Source of the DNA: Semisulcospira habei
Taxonomy: Eukaryota > Mollusca > Gastropoda > Semisulcospiridae
NCBI GenBank assembly: GCA_036245525.1
Contig: BTPG01000002.1
Coordinates: 164,035,738 to 164,099,737 of the forward strand
Direction: 5' to 3'
Length of the DNA: 64,000 nucleotides
A program made the position numbers and the translations under genes. Shown here piece after piece: positions 1-9,965 of this stretch (its first letter is position 1; each line of letters opens with the position of its first letter). The notes beneath the pieces are model-generated. The model made no database searches, was not told the origin of the DNA, and saw only the letters and a program-made list of their open reading frames with translations.

Positions 1-817
1 TAGATATAACTTTGCTTCTTCTTTTTTTTTTTTTTTTGCAGCTGAATTTGAACGGAATAAAGAACTCTTATACCAAGTTGTATGTCATTCTTTTGAGTGG
101 TTTGTGAGATGATTTTAAATTAAAAAAGCACGAGAGTTTCGGCACAGAAAAACACTACGCAGATTAGGTACCTCTGATAAGAAAGCTTCAGCATGGAAAC
201 GGATGACAACTTGAAGTAAATCTTGTTTGTGTGTTGCATAGGGATTAAAGTACGTGAAGTGTTTGAGGAAGAAGAAGAAGAAGAAAGTATGTGCAAAGGG
301 CAAAGTGTTTGGTTGATGATGATTCTTTTCTAATTTATAATTTGAAAATTATGGTGTCAGGCGTTACCTCTACGTGCTACGGTCATAGTAGTCCCGAAAG
401 TTGAGTACCAACAGATGATACAGCTAAAGGTACATTATCATGAAAGCAACATAAGCACGTGATTATTAATGCATTTGTTTTGCAGAAAATGAGCTTTATC
501 CATTAAAATGAGTCAAAAACAATTATTTAGCAGGGACAAAAATAGGCACTTTGATTCCGGTTATTCGTAACGTTCAACGCCTTGACTGTAGCATGACACC
601 ATGCTTGGCACAATACAAATTCTTCTCCTACTCCCTAAAAATGTTACAAAAAAATAAAACAATTGCTGGATACTGTTTCAGTAGTGTCAGATACATGGAA
701 TCAAATCAAAATCAGTTTTCAAAATGAGAGATGAAATTTCAGCTATGTGTACTGTAATGTTTCCTGTCTGACCTTTTGAGAATTGCTCATTTTCATGACT
801 TGAAAAATGTAAAATGC
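1..817. other. Unannotated AT-rich stretch
   Basis: No exon, RNA gene or repeat is recognised here. It contains a T tract near 25-38 and a short open frame on the - strand with no recognisable similarity. It is probably intronic to the BtpA-family gene, whose upstream exons are not seen in the window. Confidence 0.4.
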
Positions 818-1058
818 TTAATCATTTTCATCCTGATATGCTGTTGCTTGAATTTTACTATGATAGTTCAAGGGTGGTACCAGATTAGCTTGGCACCTGA
901 GGTGCCAAGCTATTCAGGCACCACTCTTGAACTAAAATGGTTGTTCTAACTTGTAATCTCTTGAACTAAAATGGTTGCTCTAACTTGTAATCTGTAATGT
1001 AATCTTCATAGGACGATAATCTTTTTTTTAAAATCATTGTCAGGATGTAATAGGTTAA
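818..1058. repeat. Family A palindromic MITE
   Basis: TTAA at both ends, outer arms reading ATTTTCATCCTGATA and CAGGATGTAATAGG, and a central hairpin built on TTCAAGGGTGGTACC. A 33-bp segment in the right arm (TTGAACTAAAATGGTTG and following) is tandemly duplicated. Confidence 0.8.
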
Positions 1059-1262
1059 TTTGCAGTTTGCAAGAGAAACCAGGAATCCGAACAAAATGTC
1101 AAAAATCTTTCCACACCTCCCTAGCACTTGTGTATTGGCCCTTTAGTCCATACTGTTTGGATTTTACAATGTTTCAGGGTTTTAGCACGCTTATTATGTT
1201 CTTGTTATTCAGTGAGAAGGTTTAATATTTCATGCATATGTACTATTTTTCTCCTTCCTCAG

Positions 1263-1413
1263 GCCTACAGTTTATTCGTGCGGAGGGTTTTGTGTTCTGC
1301 CATGTTGCTGATGAAGGGATAATGAATGCATGTGCGGGTGACCTCTTGCGCTACAGACAACATATTGGGGCAGAGGACATAATGGTCTTCACAGACATCA
1401 AGAAAAAACACAG
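1263..1413 (+). CDS. BtpA-family protein (F13E9.13-like), internal exon
   Basis: This exon encodes GLQFIRAEGFVFCHVADEG and then a segment ending DIMVFTDIKKKH. I recognise it as the central part of the BtpA/F13E9.13 family: TIM-barrel proteins related to cyanobacterial BtpA, which stabilises photosystem I, with animal members annotated as mitochondrial and of unknown function. The exon follows a tcctcag acceptor and ends CACAG|GTATCA. It starts with two nucleotides of a split codon and ends with AG, which pairs with the first T of the exon at 3589 to give Ser, so the reading frame is continuous. The residues beginning this family's N-terminal half are not found in the window, so the gene starts to the left. 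The intron that follows (1414-3588) is filled with repeats. Confidence 0.85.
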
Positions 1414-1483
1414 GTATCAAGGGAAAACTATACCTTTGATCTTTGGCCTTTGACTGCTCAGTTCTTTTTTTATTAGCGCTGTT

Positions 1484-2163
1484 TTGGCTCACATGCAATA
1501 GCAAAATGTGAGTTTCTGTACTGGCCATGCATCATCTGTCCATCAGTTGTCTGTCATCTGTCATCCATGGTAAACTTTAATGTTTGCATTTTCTTGGAGA
1601 TTACTCAAGCCACAGACTTCAAATTTGACCCAAGGGTACTTTGATGGACCTGGTTGAGAGGTCAAGGTCACAAAGGGTCAATAATATTTTCTGAAATACT
1701 GTTGTTAAAGTCAAGTTGATACAGAGATACCTGATGATGTTAAGACCTTCCTATGCATACTAATCTGAGTGACCCCTTTCAAAGATCAAGGGTTATGAAA
1801 GGTCAGCAGTTGTATAAAAAATGCCTATGTTTCGATAGATGTTCGTTTTTATTGGCACTTTTGGAATCTTTTGAATCAAACTTGGCACAAAGATAATTGA
1901 TTATAAAACCTTCCTATGAATGTGAATTTGGTTGACCCCACATAAAGGTCAAGGGAGGTCAGCAATCGTGTGAAAAAGGCGTATATTTGTTGACAAAACA
2001 GAATTTCTCTGCTACTGTGGCCAGTTCTGTAAATACACTGTATGCCAATCTGCAAAACTCAGTGGAGTGACCTTTTGGAAAGATCAGTGTAATTCACAGA
2101 CGGTCAGAGAAATTATGTGGATTGCTCATGCATGTGAGCAGTAGGGGTTTTGCCATTCTTGTT
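1484..2163. repeat. Decayed pearl-like element, copy 1
   Basis: Shares both ends with the larger copy at 30872-32048: it starts TTTTGGCTCACATGC and ends GCCATTCTTGTTTT. The core holds degenerate units with phrases such as GACCTTCCTATGCATACTAATC and AAAGGTCAAGG. In architecture it resembles the non-autonomous pearl/Helentron elements of bivalves; that link is an inference. Confidence 0.6.
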
Positions 2164-2179
2164 TTATCTTTTACTTACC

Positions 2180-2260
2180 TTAACTCATTCAAGACGTGCC
2201 GCCTACAGATACGTGGCAAACCGCTGCGTATCCATAGGCGTCACGTCTCGAATGAGTTAA
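2180..2260. repeat. Family D palindromic MITE
   Basis: An 81-bp palindrome running from TTAACTCATTCAAGACG to CGTCTCGAATGAGTTAA. Its right end was the target of the adjacent SINE, whose duplication copies CGAATGAGTTAAC. Confidence 0.85.
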
Positions 2261-2261
2261 C

Positions 2262-2642
2262 CCCCCCACCCGGGTCTGCCCTGGGGGACTTGGGTGGGGT
2301 TAGGTATTTTTTAGTTCCCAGGGTCACCCTGGTCAGCCCCGCAGGGTGGGTTTTTCTCTCTATTCTGGGGCATGTGTTTCTGTCTACCCTTTGTCCATTC
2401 ACCTGTATTTGCCTTTTTAAAACTCTCCCTACTGTCTGCACTGCCTGTAGCTCTTGATATTGGATGTGTGTTGCTAAATGGTCTTAGCTTTATTTAGGCC
2501 CCATGTGTTAGGTTTATTTAACGTATTTGACCGGCTGGCGACATACATTCAATGTTCTGTTTATTTTTTTTTTCACAAGCAGTGCAGGCACGTCCTGAAA
2601 AAGCCTTGTTGCTGTCGGGACGTTAAGCAATGTACAATCAAT
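2262..2642 (+). mobile_element. 390-bp SINE-like retroposon (copy 1)
   Basis: Flanked by a 13-bp target duplication CGAATGAGTTAAC (2249-2261 and 2643-2655). It starts with a C-rich stretch and CACCCGGGTCTGCCCTGGG, and ends GGGACGTTAAGCAATGTACA plus ATCAAT. Three more copies are at 13044, 50412 and 51402. No A or B box of RNA polymerase III is visible, so it does not look tRNA-derived. The 11-15 bp duplications and short AATC-repeat tail indicate LINE-dependent retroposition. Confidence 0.85.
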
Positions 2643-2655
2643 CGAATGAGTTAAC

Positions 2656-3052
2656 AGTTATGGAATACATATACAAAAGAACAGTCTTCTTCAACTGTGA
2701 TATCAGAAATTGAAGTCATTCATTTTGTATCTGCTTTCAAATTAGTAAGTAGTGGTTCCCTCATGGGCCAACAAAAGATTTTTTAAAGAATTTCAGCATT
2801 GTTTTTAAGGTAGGCTTGTGATATAAACCATGAAAATCATGATTCTTTTATGAATCATGTAAAGATTGCTCACTTCAGGTTTGTTTGATTAAGAAAACAT
2901 GCATGGTAAAACTTGAAATTATCACAACAGCAATAATCTTTGTTGACAATGTTCTGATAATCCATGAAAGATCCATGATCTAACCACTATGTCCAGTGAA
3001 TTTCTGATGTAACAAAGTGCCATGAGACCATTTTATTGTGTTGTAAGATCAG
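2656..3052. other. Intron sequence without recognised content
   Basis: AT-rich sequence inside the first intron of the BtpA-family gene. I see no exon and no repeat matching the other families. Confidence 0.4.
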
Positions 3053-3248
3053 CTTTCGACTGCATTTCCCAAAATTTGGAGGCATCACCTAACGACCATG
3101 CACCAGTTGCAGGAGATGGATTTACTATGATGATGCAAGGGTAGTGCCACATTAGCTTGGCACTTGATGGGGTCAGACTTATCTGGCACTACCCTTAAAT
3201 TATCATGGTCCATCTCTTGCTGTAGTATGTCAGGGCTAAATGAGTTAA
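3053..3248. repeat. Family C palindromic MITE
   Basis: The stem GCAAGGGTAGTGCCACATTAG pairs with its complement around a short loop. The right end reads CAGGGCTAAATGAGTTAA. The left TTAA is degraded. Confidence 0.7.
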
Positions 3249-3331
3249 CACAGTAATGTGTACAAAAGGTGGGGGCAGGACCTTTGTTAAATGGTTGTTA
3301 TATATCTGTCCGTTGTTCCATGTCTAATCCT

Positions 3332-3543
3332 TTAACCCATTTAGGGACAAGAAATTTTGAACACGCCCAACTGCAAGAGGTATAGATCCTCATGAGCCCC
3401 CGCAGTTGCAGGGGCTCATGAGGATCTATGACTCTTGCTGACACCACTTTGAGTCCATCTTCATAGGACAGCTAGGGCTTGTTGATGTTGAATTGACAGA
3501 CTGCAGAAACACAGTTTCTGTCGACGGGCACTGAATGAGTTAA
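3332..3543. repeat. Family E hairpin MITE just upstream of an exon
   Basis: TTAA at both ends. The core is a near-perfect hairpin of ATCCTCATGAGCCCCCGC and its complement. It stops 45 bp before the exon at 3589; see the matching copy at 3736. Confidence 0.85.
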
Positions 3544-3588
3544 TATGCAAGATTAACTGCATCTGCCTGCCGTATTTTGTTGTTGTAG

Positions 3589-3716
3589 TGCCCATGCCAT
3601 CACAGCAGATGTTGACATTGTAGAGACGGCCAGAGCCGCTGCCCTCTTTTTGTCCGATGGAGTTATTGTCACAGGTGCTGCAACAGGCCAGATAGCCAGC
3701 ACCAAGGAGGTTAAAG
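3589..3716 (+). CDS. BtpA-family protein, penultimate exon
   Basis: Preceded by ttgttgttgtag and followed by G|GTCGGT, this 128-nt exon encodes AHAITADVDIVETARAAALF followed by LSDGVIVTGAATGQIASTKE. The family signature of Asp and Thr residues around TADVD and the VTGxxTG loop is present, as expected for the ligand-binding face of a TIM barrel. It ends in AAAG, and its last G joins CT of the exon at 6068 to restore an Ala codon. Family E MITEs sit 45 bp upstream and 19 bp downstream, leaving very short unique intron flanks. Confidence 0.9.
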
Positions 3717-3735
3717 GTCGGTTGTTTTTGTTTCT

Positions 3736-3947
3736 TTAACCCCGTCACTGCCATTGATCATGAATTTTGCGTCTAAAGCGACTGCACATCGACCGAAATT
3801 CTGCGTGAAGGACACAGATGTAAATGGGACAGAAATAACAGAACTAACAAGAGGCATAAATCCTCATGAGCGAATGTGGGGGCTCATGAGGATTTATGCC
3901 TTTTGCACTTGTGTGGCGTTTGCCTTGCCCTGGCAGTTAAGGGGTTG
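3736..3947. repeat. Family E hairpin MITE just downstream of an exon
   Basis: Starts TTAACCCCGTCACTGCCA and ends TGGCAGTTAAGGGGTTGA. The core hairpin is ATAAATCCTCATGAGC and its complement. With the copy at 3332 it brackets the exon at 3589-3716. Confidence 0.85.
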
Positions 3948-4005
3948 ATGTTCAGTTTATTGGGGATTGCAAAAGAATAGGGCTAAAGCATGTCATTATA
4001 GTACG

Positions 4006-4858
4006 TGTTACGATTGTGGTTGTGTTATCCTGTGAGAGCGTACATGTGTTATTCGTAGGTATCGACCCGATGTTTATTTGAGCTATCACGGTTATGATTC
4101 ATGTGGGGTTTTTTTAATAGATTTTTCTTTTGTTCGTGAGTAGAGCCGATTTCGTTTTGTTGTGTTTAGTCCGGTGCGTTGTAGAAGGGTCGCACTGTCT
4201 AGTGGCCTCGTAAGTGTCACGTCGGTTAGTTGACATCGCAACATTTTTCGCTACTTTTTGTGCGCGTGGATTGAGCAGCTTTTATTTTGTTTTTGGAATG
4301 TTCTCGTAACGTTTAGAGCTATCATAGATAGGGATACCATACTTTTATGTGTCTTCATTATACGTTAGAATTTAGAGCTGAAGTGAGCAGCCGTATTTTT
4401 GTAGACTGTTATATTGTTTCTGGAAAATTTATGTTAATGAGCTTCGGCTGCGTGTTTCGTTCTGGTTGTTTGAGTTCATGATTTCCGTAGAAGATTCTAG
4501 ATTTTGATAGTGTATATAAGGAGGGCGCTGGGAAAGCCCGTTAGTACATTGTCTTGCTTTGTCAGTTGTAGAGACACGTATAGTTTATTGCGAGAGACGC
4601 TGTGTATGAGAAACTTTGAGTCGTAGTGTGGACATAGCAAAAGAGACTTTGTATTCAGTAGTTTGTGCATTTGAGAGTCTACTGTGAGGATATCGCATCG
4701 CTGAATTAAATATTGTTGGAACTGTTACTCCAGTATTGTCTACATCCTTAAGCCACGTGTGACGGATTGCAGCTGAACGAGGTTTATTTTAAAGAACTCT
4801 ACGTGCGTGTGTGTCTGGTGTGTTTATCATACTTCGACTACAACTCCACCACGTAACA
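4006..4858 (+). mobile_element. Solo LTR of an LTR retrotransposon
   Basis: This 853-bp unit begins TGTTACG and ends CGTAACA, the TG...CA inverted termini of an LTR, and is flanked on both sides by the 5-bp duplication GTACG (4001-4005 and 4859-4863). A TATA box (TATATAAGG) lies at about 4513 and an AATTAAA polyadenylation-like signal near 4704, so U3, R and U5 are in + orientation, the same as the host gene. No gag or pol is adjacent, so it is a solo LTR left by LTR-LTR recombination. The clade (Ty3 or Bel-Pao) cannot be told from the LTR alone. Confidence 0.85.
4512..4530 (+). promoter_or_regulatory. LTR core promoter (TATA box)
   Basis: TATATAAGGAGGGCGCTG inside the solo LTR is a good TATA element. 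It points in the same direction as the BtpA-family gene and could start an alternative transcript upstream of the last exon. Confidence 0.6.
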
Positions 4859-5302
4859 GTACGACATATCCATGAAGTGCAAGCAACGTTTCAGCTCACA
4901 CTGCATGACAACTACCTCAATCCAGAGATCGGATATGAATGTGGTGGATCTTTGCCCAGAAACCCCTTAGGCTGCAGGGGTTTACAAAAAAGCAATGCTG
5001 TTCTATTCGTCAGAAAATTATTCCGTTGTTTTGTTTTCTTTGGAAGGGGGATGCAAACAAAAATATCAGGCCATCTCCTTGGAATTACATTTGGTTGCTT
5101 CTTTCCCTTGGTTCACAGTCATTATTACTTGTATGTGTGAATGCCTACCTGCTCAGCTCTGTCTACATTACAGTGAATTGGCGTCCGCTTTCTTTTTTAG
5201 CTGAAGAGATTACATCTTCAGTTGCAGCCAATAGCCTGAGAATGTTGCTTGATTACGTGGAACCTGGATAAGAACCGATTTAATTAGCTGACTATCTTCA
5301 AG

Positions 5303-5516
5303 TTAACCCATTCAACCCTGACACCCTACAGCAGGAGAAGTGTTGACCATGATGATTCAAGGGTAGTGCCAGATTAGTATGTCGCCTGTTGGCGCCAAGC
5401 TAATTTGGCACTAACCTTGAATTATCACGGTCGATCCATCTCCTGCAACAGGTGCATAGTTGTTAGATGACACCTCCAAAATGTGGGAAATACGTGCGTC
5501 GAGCTGAATGATTTAA
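5303..5516. repeat. Family C palindromic MITE
   Basis: Starts TTAACCCATTCAACCCTGACA and ends GCTGAATGATTTAA. The stem is GATTCAAGGGTAGTGCCAG with complement, and the loop carries GGCGCC. Confidence 0.85.
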
Positions 5517-5755
5517 TAGACAATTTGTGGAAATCAGAAGTAGGGTCAGAGTTGCATGTGCATCAAACTGTGGACAAATATGCAATATTGCATGTTTGTC
5601 TCAGCTTTTAATCTACTACCTTCATTGAAACATGTACAATTTTGACCTTAATTAGAACAACATCCATTAAGCACAGAATTCCCAATTTTTGGAAGTTTTG
5701 GAAATTTATAATCTCCCAATGAAGTCTACATTGTAATTGAGACAGTTTGATCATG

Positions 5756-6012
5756 ATAGATCAAAGGTGATGCCACAATACCATGACATCTAAGCAAAAA
5801 GTTGACCATGGCAATTCAAACCAAAATAGCTTATTGCCTTTAGATCGATACTGGTAATAGTTTAGCGGTGATTCACGGATTGTTTGGCACCTACAGGCAC
5901 CAAGATATTGTGGCACCACCATTATACTGTTGTTTTCAATTCATATCTTGTGTAACAGCTGAATTATATTCCTCATACAAGCTATTCTGGCACAACCGTT
6001 GAACTGTCATGA
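5756..6012. repeat. Decayed family A/C hairpin remnants
   Basis: Scattered stem fragments (GATCAAAGGTGATGCC, TTGGCACCTACAGGCACC, GGCACCACCATTATACTG, CTGGCACAACCGTTGAACTG) suggest two old, overlapping copies. Confidence 0.5.
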
Positions 6013-6067
6013 TCAATCCATATTGTTTGCCAGGACAGTATGATGTTATTTTTCTCTCCTCTTACAG

Positions 6068-6285
6068 CTGTGCTAGATGGAGTTCACCTCCCAGTGCTGG
6101 TTGGATCAGGAGTCACCACAGAGAACTATGAATTTTACAAAAACGCCAATGCCGTCATCGTGGGATCTCACTTCAAGCGTGATGGATACTGGGCCAATTC
6201 TCTCGACCCTGAAAGGGTAAAACGTTTCATGGAACGAGTGTCTCAGATTCGCAAGAACCAGGTTGATGCCACCATGATTATGTAG
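6068..6285 (+). CDS. BtpA-family protein, last exon
   Basis: After a pyrimidine-rich ctcctcttacag acceptor this exon encodes AVLDGVHLPVLVGSGVTTEN, then a segment with NANAVIVGSHFKRDG and a C-terminal helix PERVKRFMERVSQIRK, ending at TAG 6283-6285. LPVLVGSGVTxEN and AVIVGSxFKxDG are the most conserved BtpA-family blocks and match the phosphate-binding end of a TIM barrel. The frame joins exactly to the exon ending at 3716, so the open frame at 4939-5271 is skipped. A chain of two MITEs begins 35 bp after the stop and would lie in the 3' UTR. Confidence 0.9.
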
Positions 6286-6320
6286 CGGTGTTTCAGCTTT
6301 TTGTGAAACTTTTTTTTTTT

Positions 6321-6388
6321 TTAACCAAACCCACTTGTGTCACTGGTAATGTTTACAGTATCAGTGGCTGTAAGCATGCGAGGGTTAA
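6321..6388. repeat. Family H palindromic MITE
   Basis: TTAACC...GGGTTAA with the stem CACTGGTAATGTTTACAGTATCAGTG. It shares its right TTAA (6385-6388) with the next element. Confidence 0.75.
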
Positions 6389-6472
6389 CCCTCCGGCTGT
6401 CAGTAGCGTTTTTTGTCATGATGATTCCTGCAGGAATAGTGACAAATAGCGCTACCAACAGCCAAAGGGTCC
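6385..6472. repeat. Family F palindromic MITE
   Basis: Starts TTAACCCTCCGGCTGTCAG and contains GTAGCG...GATGATTCCTGCAGGAAT with complement. The right end reads CAGCCAAAGGGTCC. It is chained to the family H element through one TTAA. Confidence 0.8.
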
Positions 6473-6937
<465 letters not shown>

Positions 6938-7227
6938 TGTGTACACTTTTACTGTTGATCAGTTACTTTATACTGGTTTGTATTATAGTGTACGCACTTT
7001 ATCACATTGCAAAGTGAGCAGTTTTGTTTCAGAAATTTATTTTGAAAATCACCTTCATTACTGACTTAGAGAAAGTATTGTGGTGTTCTTTATAATCTGG
7101 TTTTCGTAAAATTATTATTACTGTGTCACAAGGACTTTCCATGCATTTTTATTGCAGAATCAACACATCGCTGTTTTCAATGATGATTATTGTTAATTAC
7201 CGGTAGGTGAATTCTGCTGGTGAGTAG

Positions 7228-7350
7228 ACAGTACAGCAGAGCCTGTTGTGAGAAACCATGCTTACGAGAGATCACCTGTCATTAAAGCCACCTAAATGAT
7301 GGTTTTTAATGACAGTTGAAAGTATTTCATCCTTCAAGACTGCTCTTTTA
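7228..7350. repeat. Family J hairpin MITE (decayed)
   Basis: CACCTGTCATTAAAGCCACC pairs with GGTTTTTAATGACAG across a short loop. Flanking phrases match the better copies at 29405 and 34355. Confidence 0.65.
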
Positions 7351-7469
7351 CAACTTTTTTTTTAATTGTGAAAATGATGATTGCTAATAATACGAATAGG
7401 TTCTGCTGTAATTGTGCTGTGTCTGTGATTTGGACTTATGTCTGAAGTAGTGTAAATTTGTATGCAGGC

Positions 7470-7530
7470 ATGTGATTTTGGACCTTACAACTTACAGTCG
7501 TAAAGTCCAAAATCACAGACCTGCAAGCAT
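7470..7530. repeat. Family I hairpin
   Basis: GTGATTTTGGAC and its complement GTCCAAAATCACAGACC surround the loop CTTACAACTTACAGTCGTAA. Confidence 0.65.
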
Positions 7531-7645
7531 ATTTTTTTTATAGTATTGATAATTTGTGTTTTATGGCAATATCATTATGAAGGCAAGAGTGGGTTGGTAT
7601 TTTTTTTCCCTTTTTGGAAGCAATCTGTTTATTTCCTCAAAATCA

Positions 7646-7698
7646 TTACCGACGGCATTACTGCTAGGAAGTATTCCTCTGAGTAATGCTGTCGGTAA
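7646..7698. repeat. Solo DIRS terminal-repeat footprint with a 19-bp core (orientation 1)
   Basis: A 17-bp inverted repeat TTACCGACGGCATTACT / AGTAATGCTGTCGGTAA encloses a 19-bp spacer GCTAGGAAGTATTCCTCTG. The same inverted repeat with the spacer reversed occurs at 15540-15592 on the far side of the DIRS element. Confidence 0.75.
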
Positions 7699-7908
7699 GT
7701 GTTTGTTTCCTCAAAACACATTACCAATGGTATTACTGATAGAAAACGTTACCTAGCTAGCCTAATTTTAGCAAAAATTTGGTTGTGTCCGTATATGGGA
7801 GTGTTGGCAGGTGAGGGGCGCCATAGTCCAGGCAGTAACCCGAGTAGCCTCCCTTCCGCCCCATCCGGGTACGAGTTCACCCGATATTCATCAGTTAGTT
7901 TCTTAGCT
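7697..7908. repeat. Left inverted terminal repeat of DIRS element 1
   Basis: Begins TGTTTGTTTCCTCAAAACAC and is complementary to 15268-15465 with scattered mismatches. Confidence 0.85.
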
Positions 7909-8340
7909 AGCTTGTAGACGGTTGTGTTCGTACATCACTCTTTGGATCTTACTATGTGGATTTGACCAGTCGTCTTGTGCCTTACTTGAACTGTTCTTGC
8001 ATTGTTTTGGGACTTGGCTGCGCGGGTTGTGCTAGCTTGGAGCTCACTTGGATTGTGCTAGCTTGGAGCTCACTTGGATTGTACCTTGTGCTGTTTCGAA
8101 CTTTGGCCTGTGCGGCGTGATTTGGACTTAACGTGCCTGTGGACGGCCTTGACTGGCGCCTCAGGACGTCGCTTCTACCGGCGTATGTTTGCTATCTCAC
8201 ATCATTATGGCCAGATAAAGTCTTGGTTACTGCCCTCGACCGGCGCTCAAGGAAAGGGAAAAGCGCCGGGCGTCAGCACGCTCTGTGCACTTGATTGAGT
8301 TCGTTCTCACCTTCACGCGCATAATTATTGGTGCGCGGCT

Positions 8341-9440
8341 TTGGAGGCCACGCTCGCTCATTCTTCATTATGGCCTCTGTGTTGCAGTTACCAGGTTCGT
8401 ACCTGCACGCGATGTGGCGATTTTCAGTGGCCTTGTGACGAGCATGCAGTCTGCCTGCCCTGTTCTGGCTGTGAGTCAACGCATCCCTGTGCTTTATGTG
8501 CCCCTTGGCTGGAAGAGAGTTGGTCCCAGCTGTGAGGATTCTACCACCGTGAACGCCCGACACCTATCCGAGAGCGGCCATCAGTTCCCGCTCAGAGTAC
8601 CACGGATGGGCTCAGTAAATTTCCCATGACCGTGATGAATCGGACCATTAGAACGACTAATGCGCAGAATACCAAAGATGGGGCTATTAAGTTACCCATG
8701 ACCGTGACGAATTCGACCAATACAACTACCACCGCACAGAATACCACGGATGGGGCTCTTAAGTCACCCATGACCGTGATGAATCGGACCAATCCTACTA
8801 TTTCTGGGCAAACGGCACACGCTTTTACGACGTTCTTAGCACCGGACCAGACGGCGGAACGCTGACTTGACAGAAAGAAGGTGTCACGCTTGGTGCTTCA
8901 AGAAGAGAGACACGAAGCACACTCGCGACGGGATCCCGCCCCTAGAGACGAACGCTCGGCTTCTTGATCGCAGGTCAGTGATGAGCGTCCACGGCCAGAC
9001 AAGCTCCCGACATGGATTGGCGCCAGCTCCCGACACAGGATATACGGGCACCAGCCTGCTGCATCCAGGGACCGCGAGCAACACAGGACTGCTGCATGTT
9101 CCACGTCACGATCCCAGGTCAGTGATGATGTTCCACAACCACACGCCCCGATCGTGGAGACGAGATCATGCTCCAGACGCAGTGCAGTGCTGAGAGGCGA
9201 GCCCACGACGGGACCCCGACCCTCGGCCACGCTCGAACAGTTCGCCTGACTCCAGAAGCGCTCGCTCGCTACACAGAGACAAGAGACACGAGAGGAGCAT
9301 ACGAAGACGTATCAGTACCGATGGGACGCTACGCGATGGGAAGACCGGCTCGACTACGACTCTTCGTCGCCGTTCGAGTTCGCGGGAGCGGCCGCCGAGA
9401 CTCTGCGCTCTTCCTCCCGGACTTCGCGGGACAGCCGTCA
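8341..9440 (+). pseudogene. DIRS element 1 ORF1 (gag-like) remnant
   Basis: The frame at 8341-8535 encodes CTRCGDFQWPCDEHAVCLPC followed by SGCESTHPCALCAPW. It matches the start of the intact ORF1 of element 2 (CTQCGGFQWPLDVHKVCLPC, then CxxC), so a Cys-rich, presumably zinc-binding module opens this protein. Downstream the frame breaks. Arg/Ser-rich fragments continue to about 9440 in several frames, and a fragment at about 9570-9720 matches the C-terminal end of ORF1 in element 2 (TAVNAMAAATNCNLMRRDA). A 72-bp tandem repeat (8623-8790) has expanded inside it. Confidence 0.7.
8605..8800. repeat. 72-bp tandem repeat inside the DIRS ORF1 remnant
   Basis: CCCATGACCGTGATGAATCG recurs at about 8623, 8695 and 8768, with ACCACGGATGGGGCT before each. 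About 2.6 units are present. It is absent from the ORF1 of element 2. Confidence 0.85.
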
Positions 9441-9905
9441 CCCTAGGCCTTCGTCACGGAAGACGGGAGACATGGTACGATCTACCCCCATGGCTCGTGC
9501 TGAGGAGGCCTGGAATCCTACCAGCTCACCGGTTTTGGCCGACATCCTTGCCTTGGCAGTTCCGGCAACCGGGCTGCTTACCACACCGCTGTCAACGCCA
9601 TGGCTGCGGCTACAAACTGCAATCTGATGCGCCGAGATGCTGTCCTGCACCCCGGCTTGGTCACCCCCGCACGCTCCCTACCCCCTACGCCACGGACGCC
9701 CCTGCTTGGCCATGACCTGCTCGTCATCCCTTCAGGCGAGGCAGGGCCCGCTGATGGCCTTCCTCCACCGCCCCCGCCGACCGCTCCTGGGCCTCCTGTT
9801 GGCGGGAGGCTCGCACGTTGCAGTGACACTTGGATATCGCTGTTTCCTGACGACCCGGGGATCAGGTCAACCTTCTGCGAGGGACTACAACTTTCGTTCC
9901 GGTCG

Positions 9906-9932
9906 CCCCCCCCCCCCCCCCCCCCCCCCCCC
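9906..9932. repeat. Poly-C tract (27 C) in the RT leader
   Basis: Encodes a proline run between the RT leader (ending GLQLSF) and the RT domain. The matching tract in element 2 has 13 C (19852-19864). The leader and RT are in different frames here. Confidence 0.85.
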
Positions 9933-9965
9933 ACTGCGCCGTTCGCCCCTCTGGACTGCAGTGCC

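Noticed and set aside
4939..5271. 110-residue open frame on + between two BtpA-family exons, with an acceptor-like sequence before AEEITSSVAANSL
   Set aside because: The exon at 3716 joins the exon at 6068 in perfect phase and matches the conserved family order. This frame adds a stop (TAA 5269-5271) and no family residues.
9578..9934. Gly-rich frame on - at the DIRS poly-C tract
   Set aside because: It is an antisense reading of the proline-coding poly-C region.
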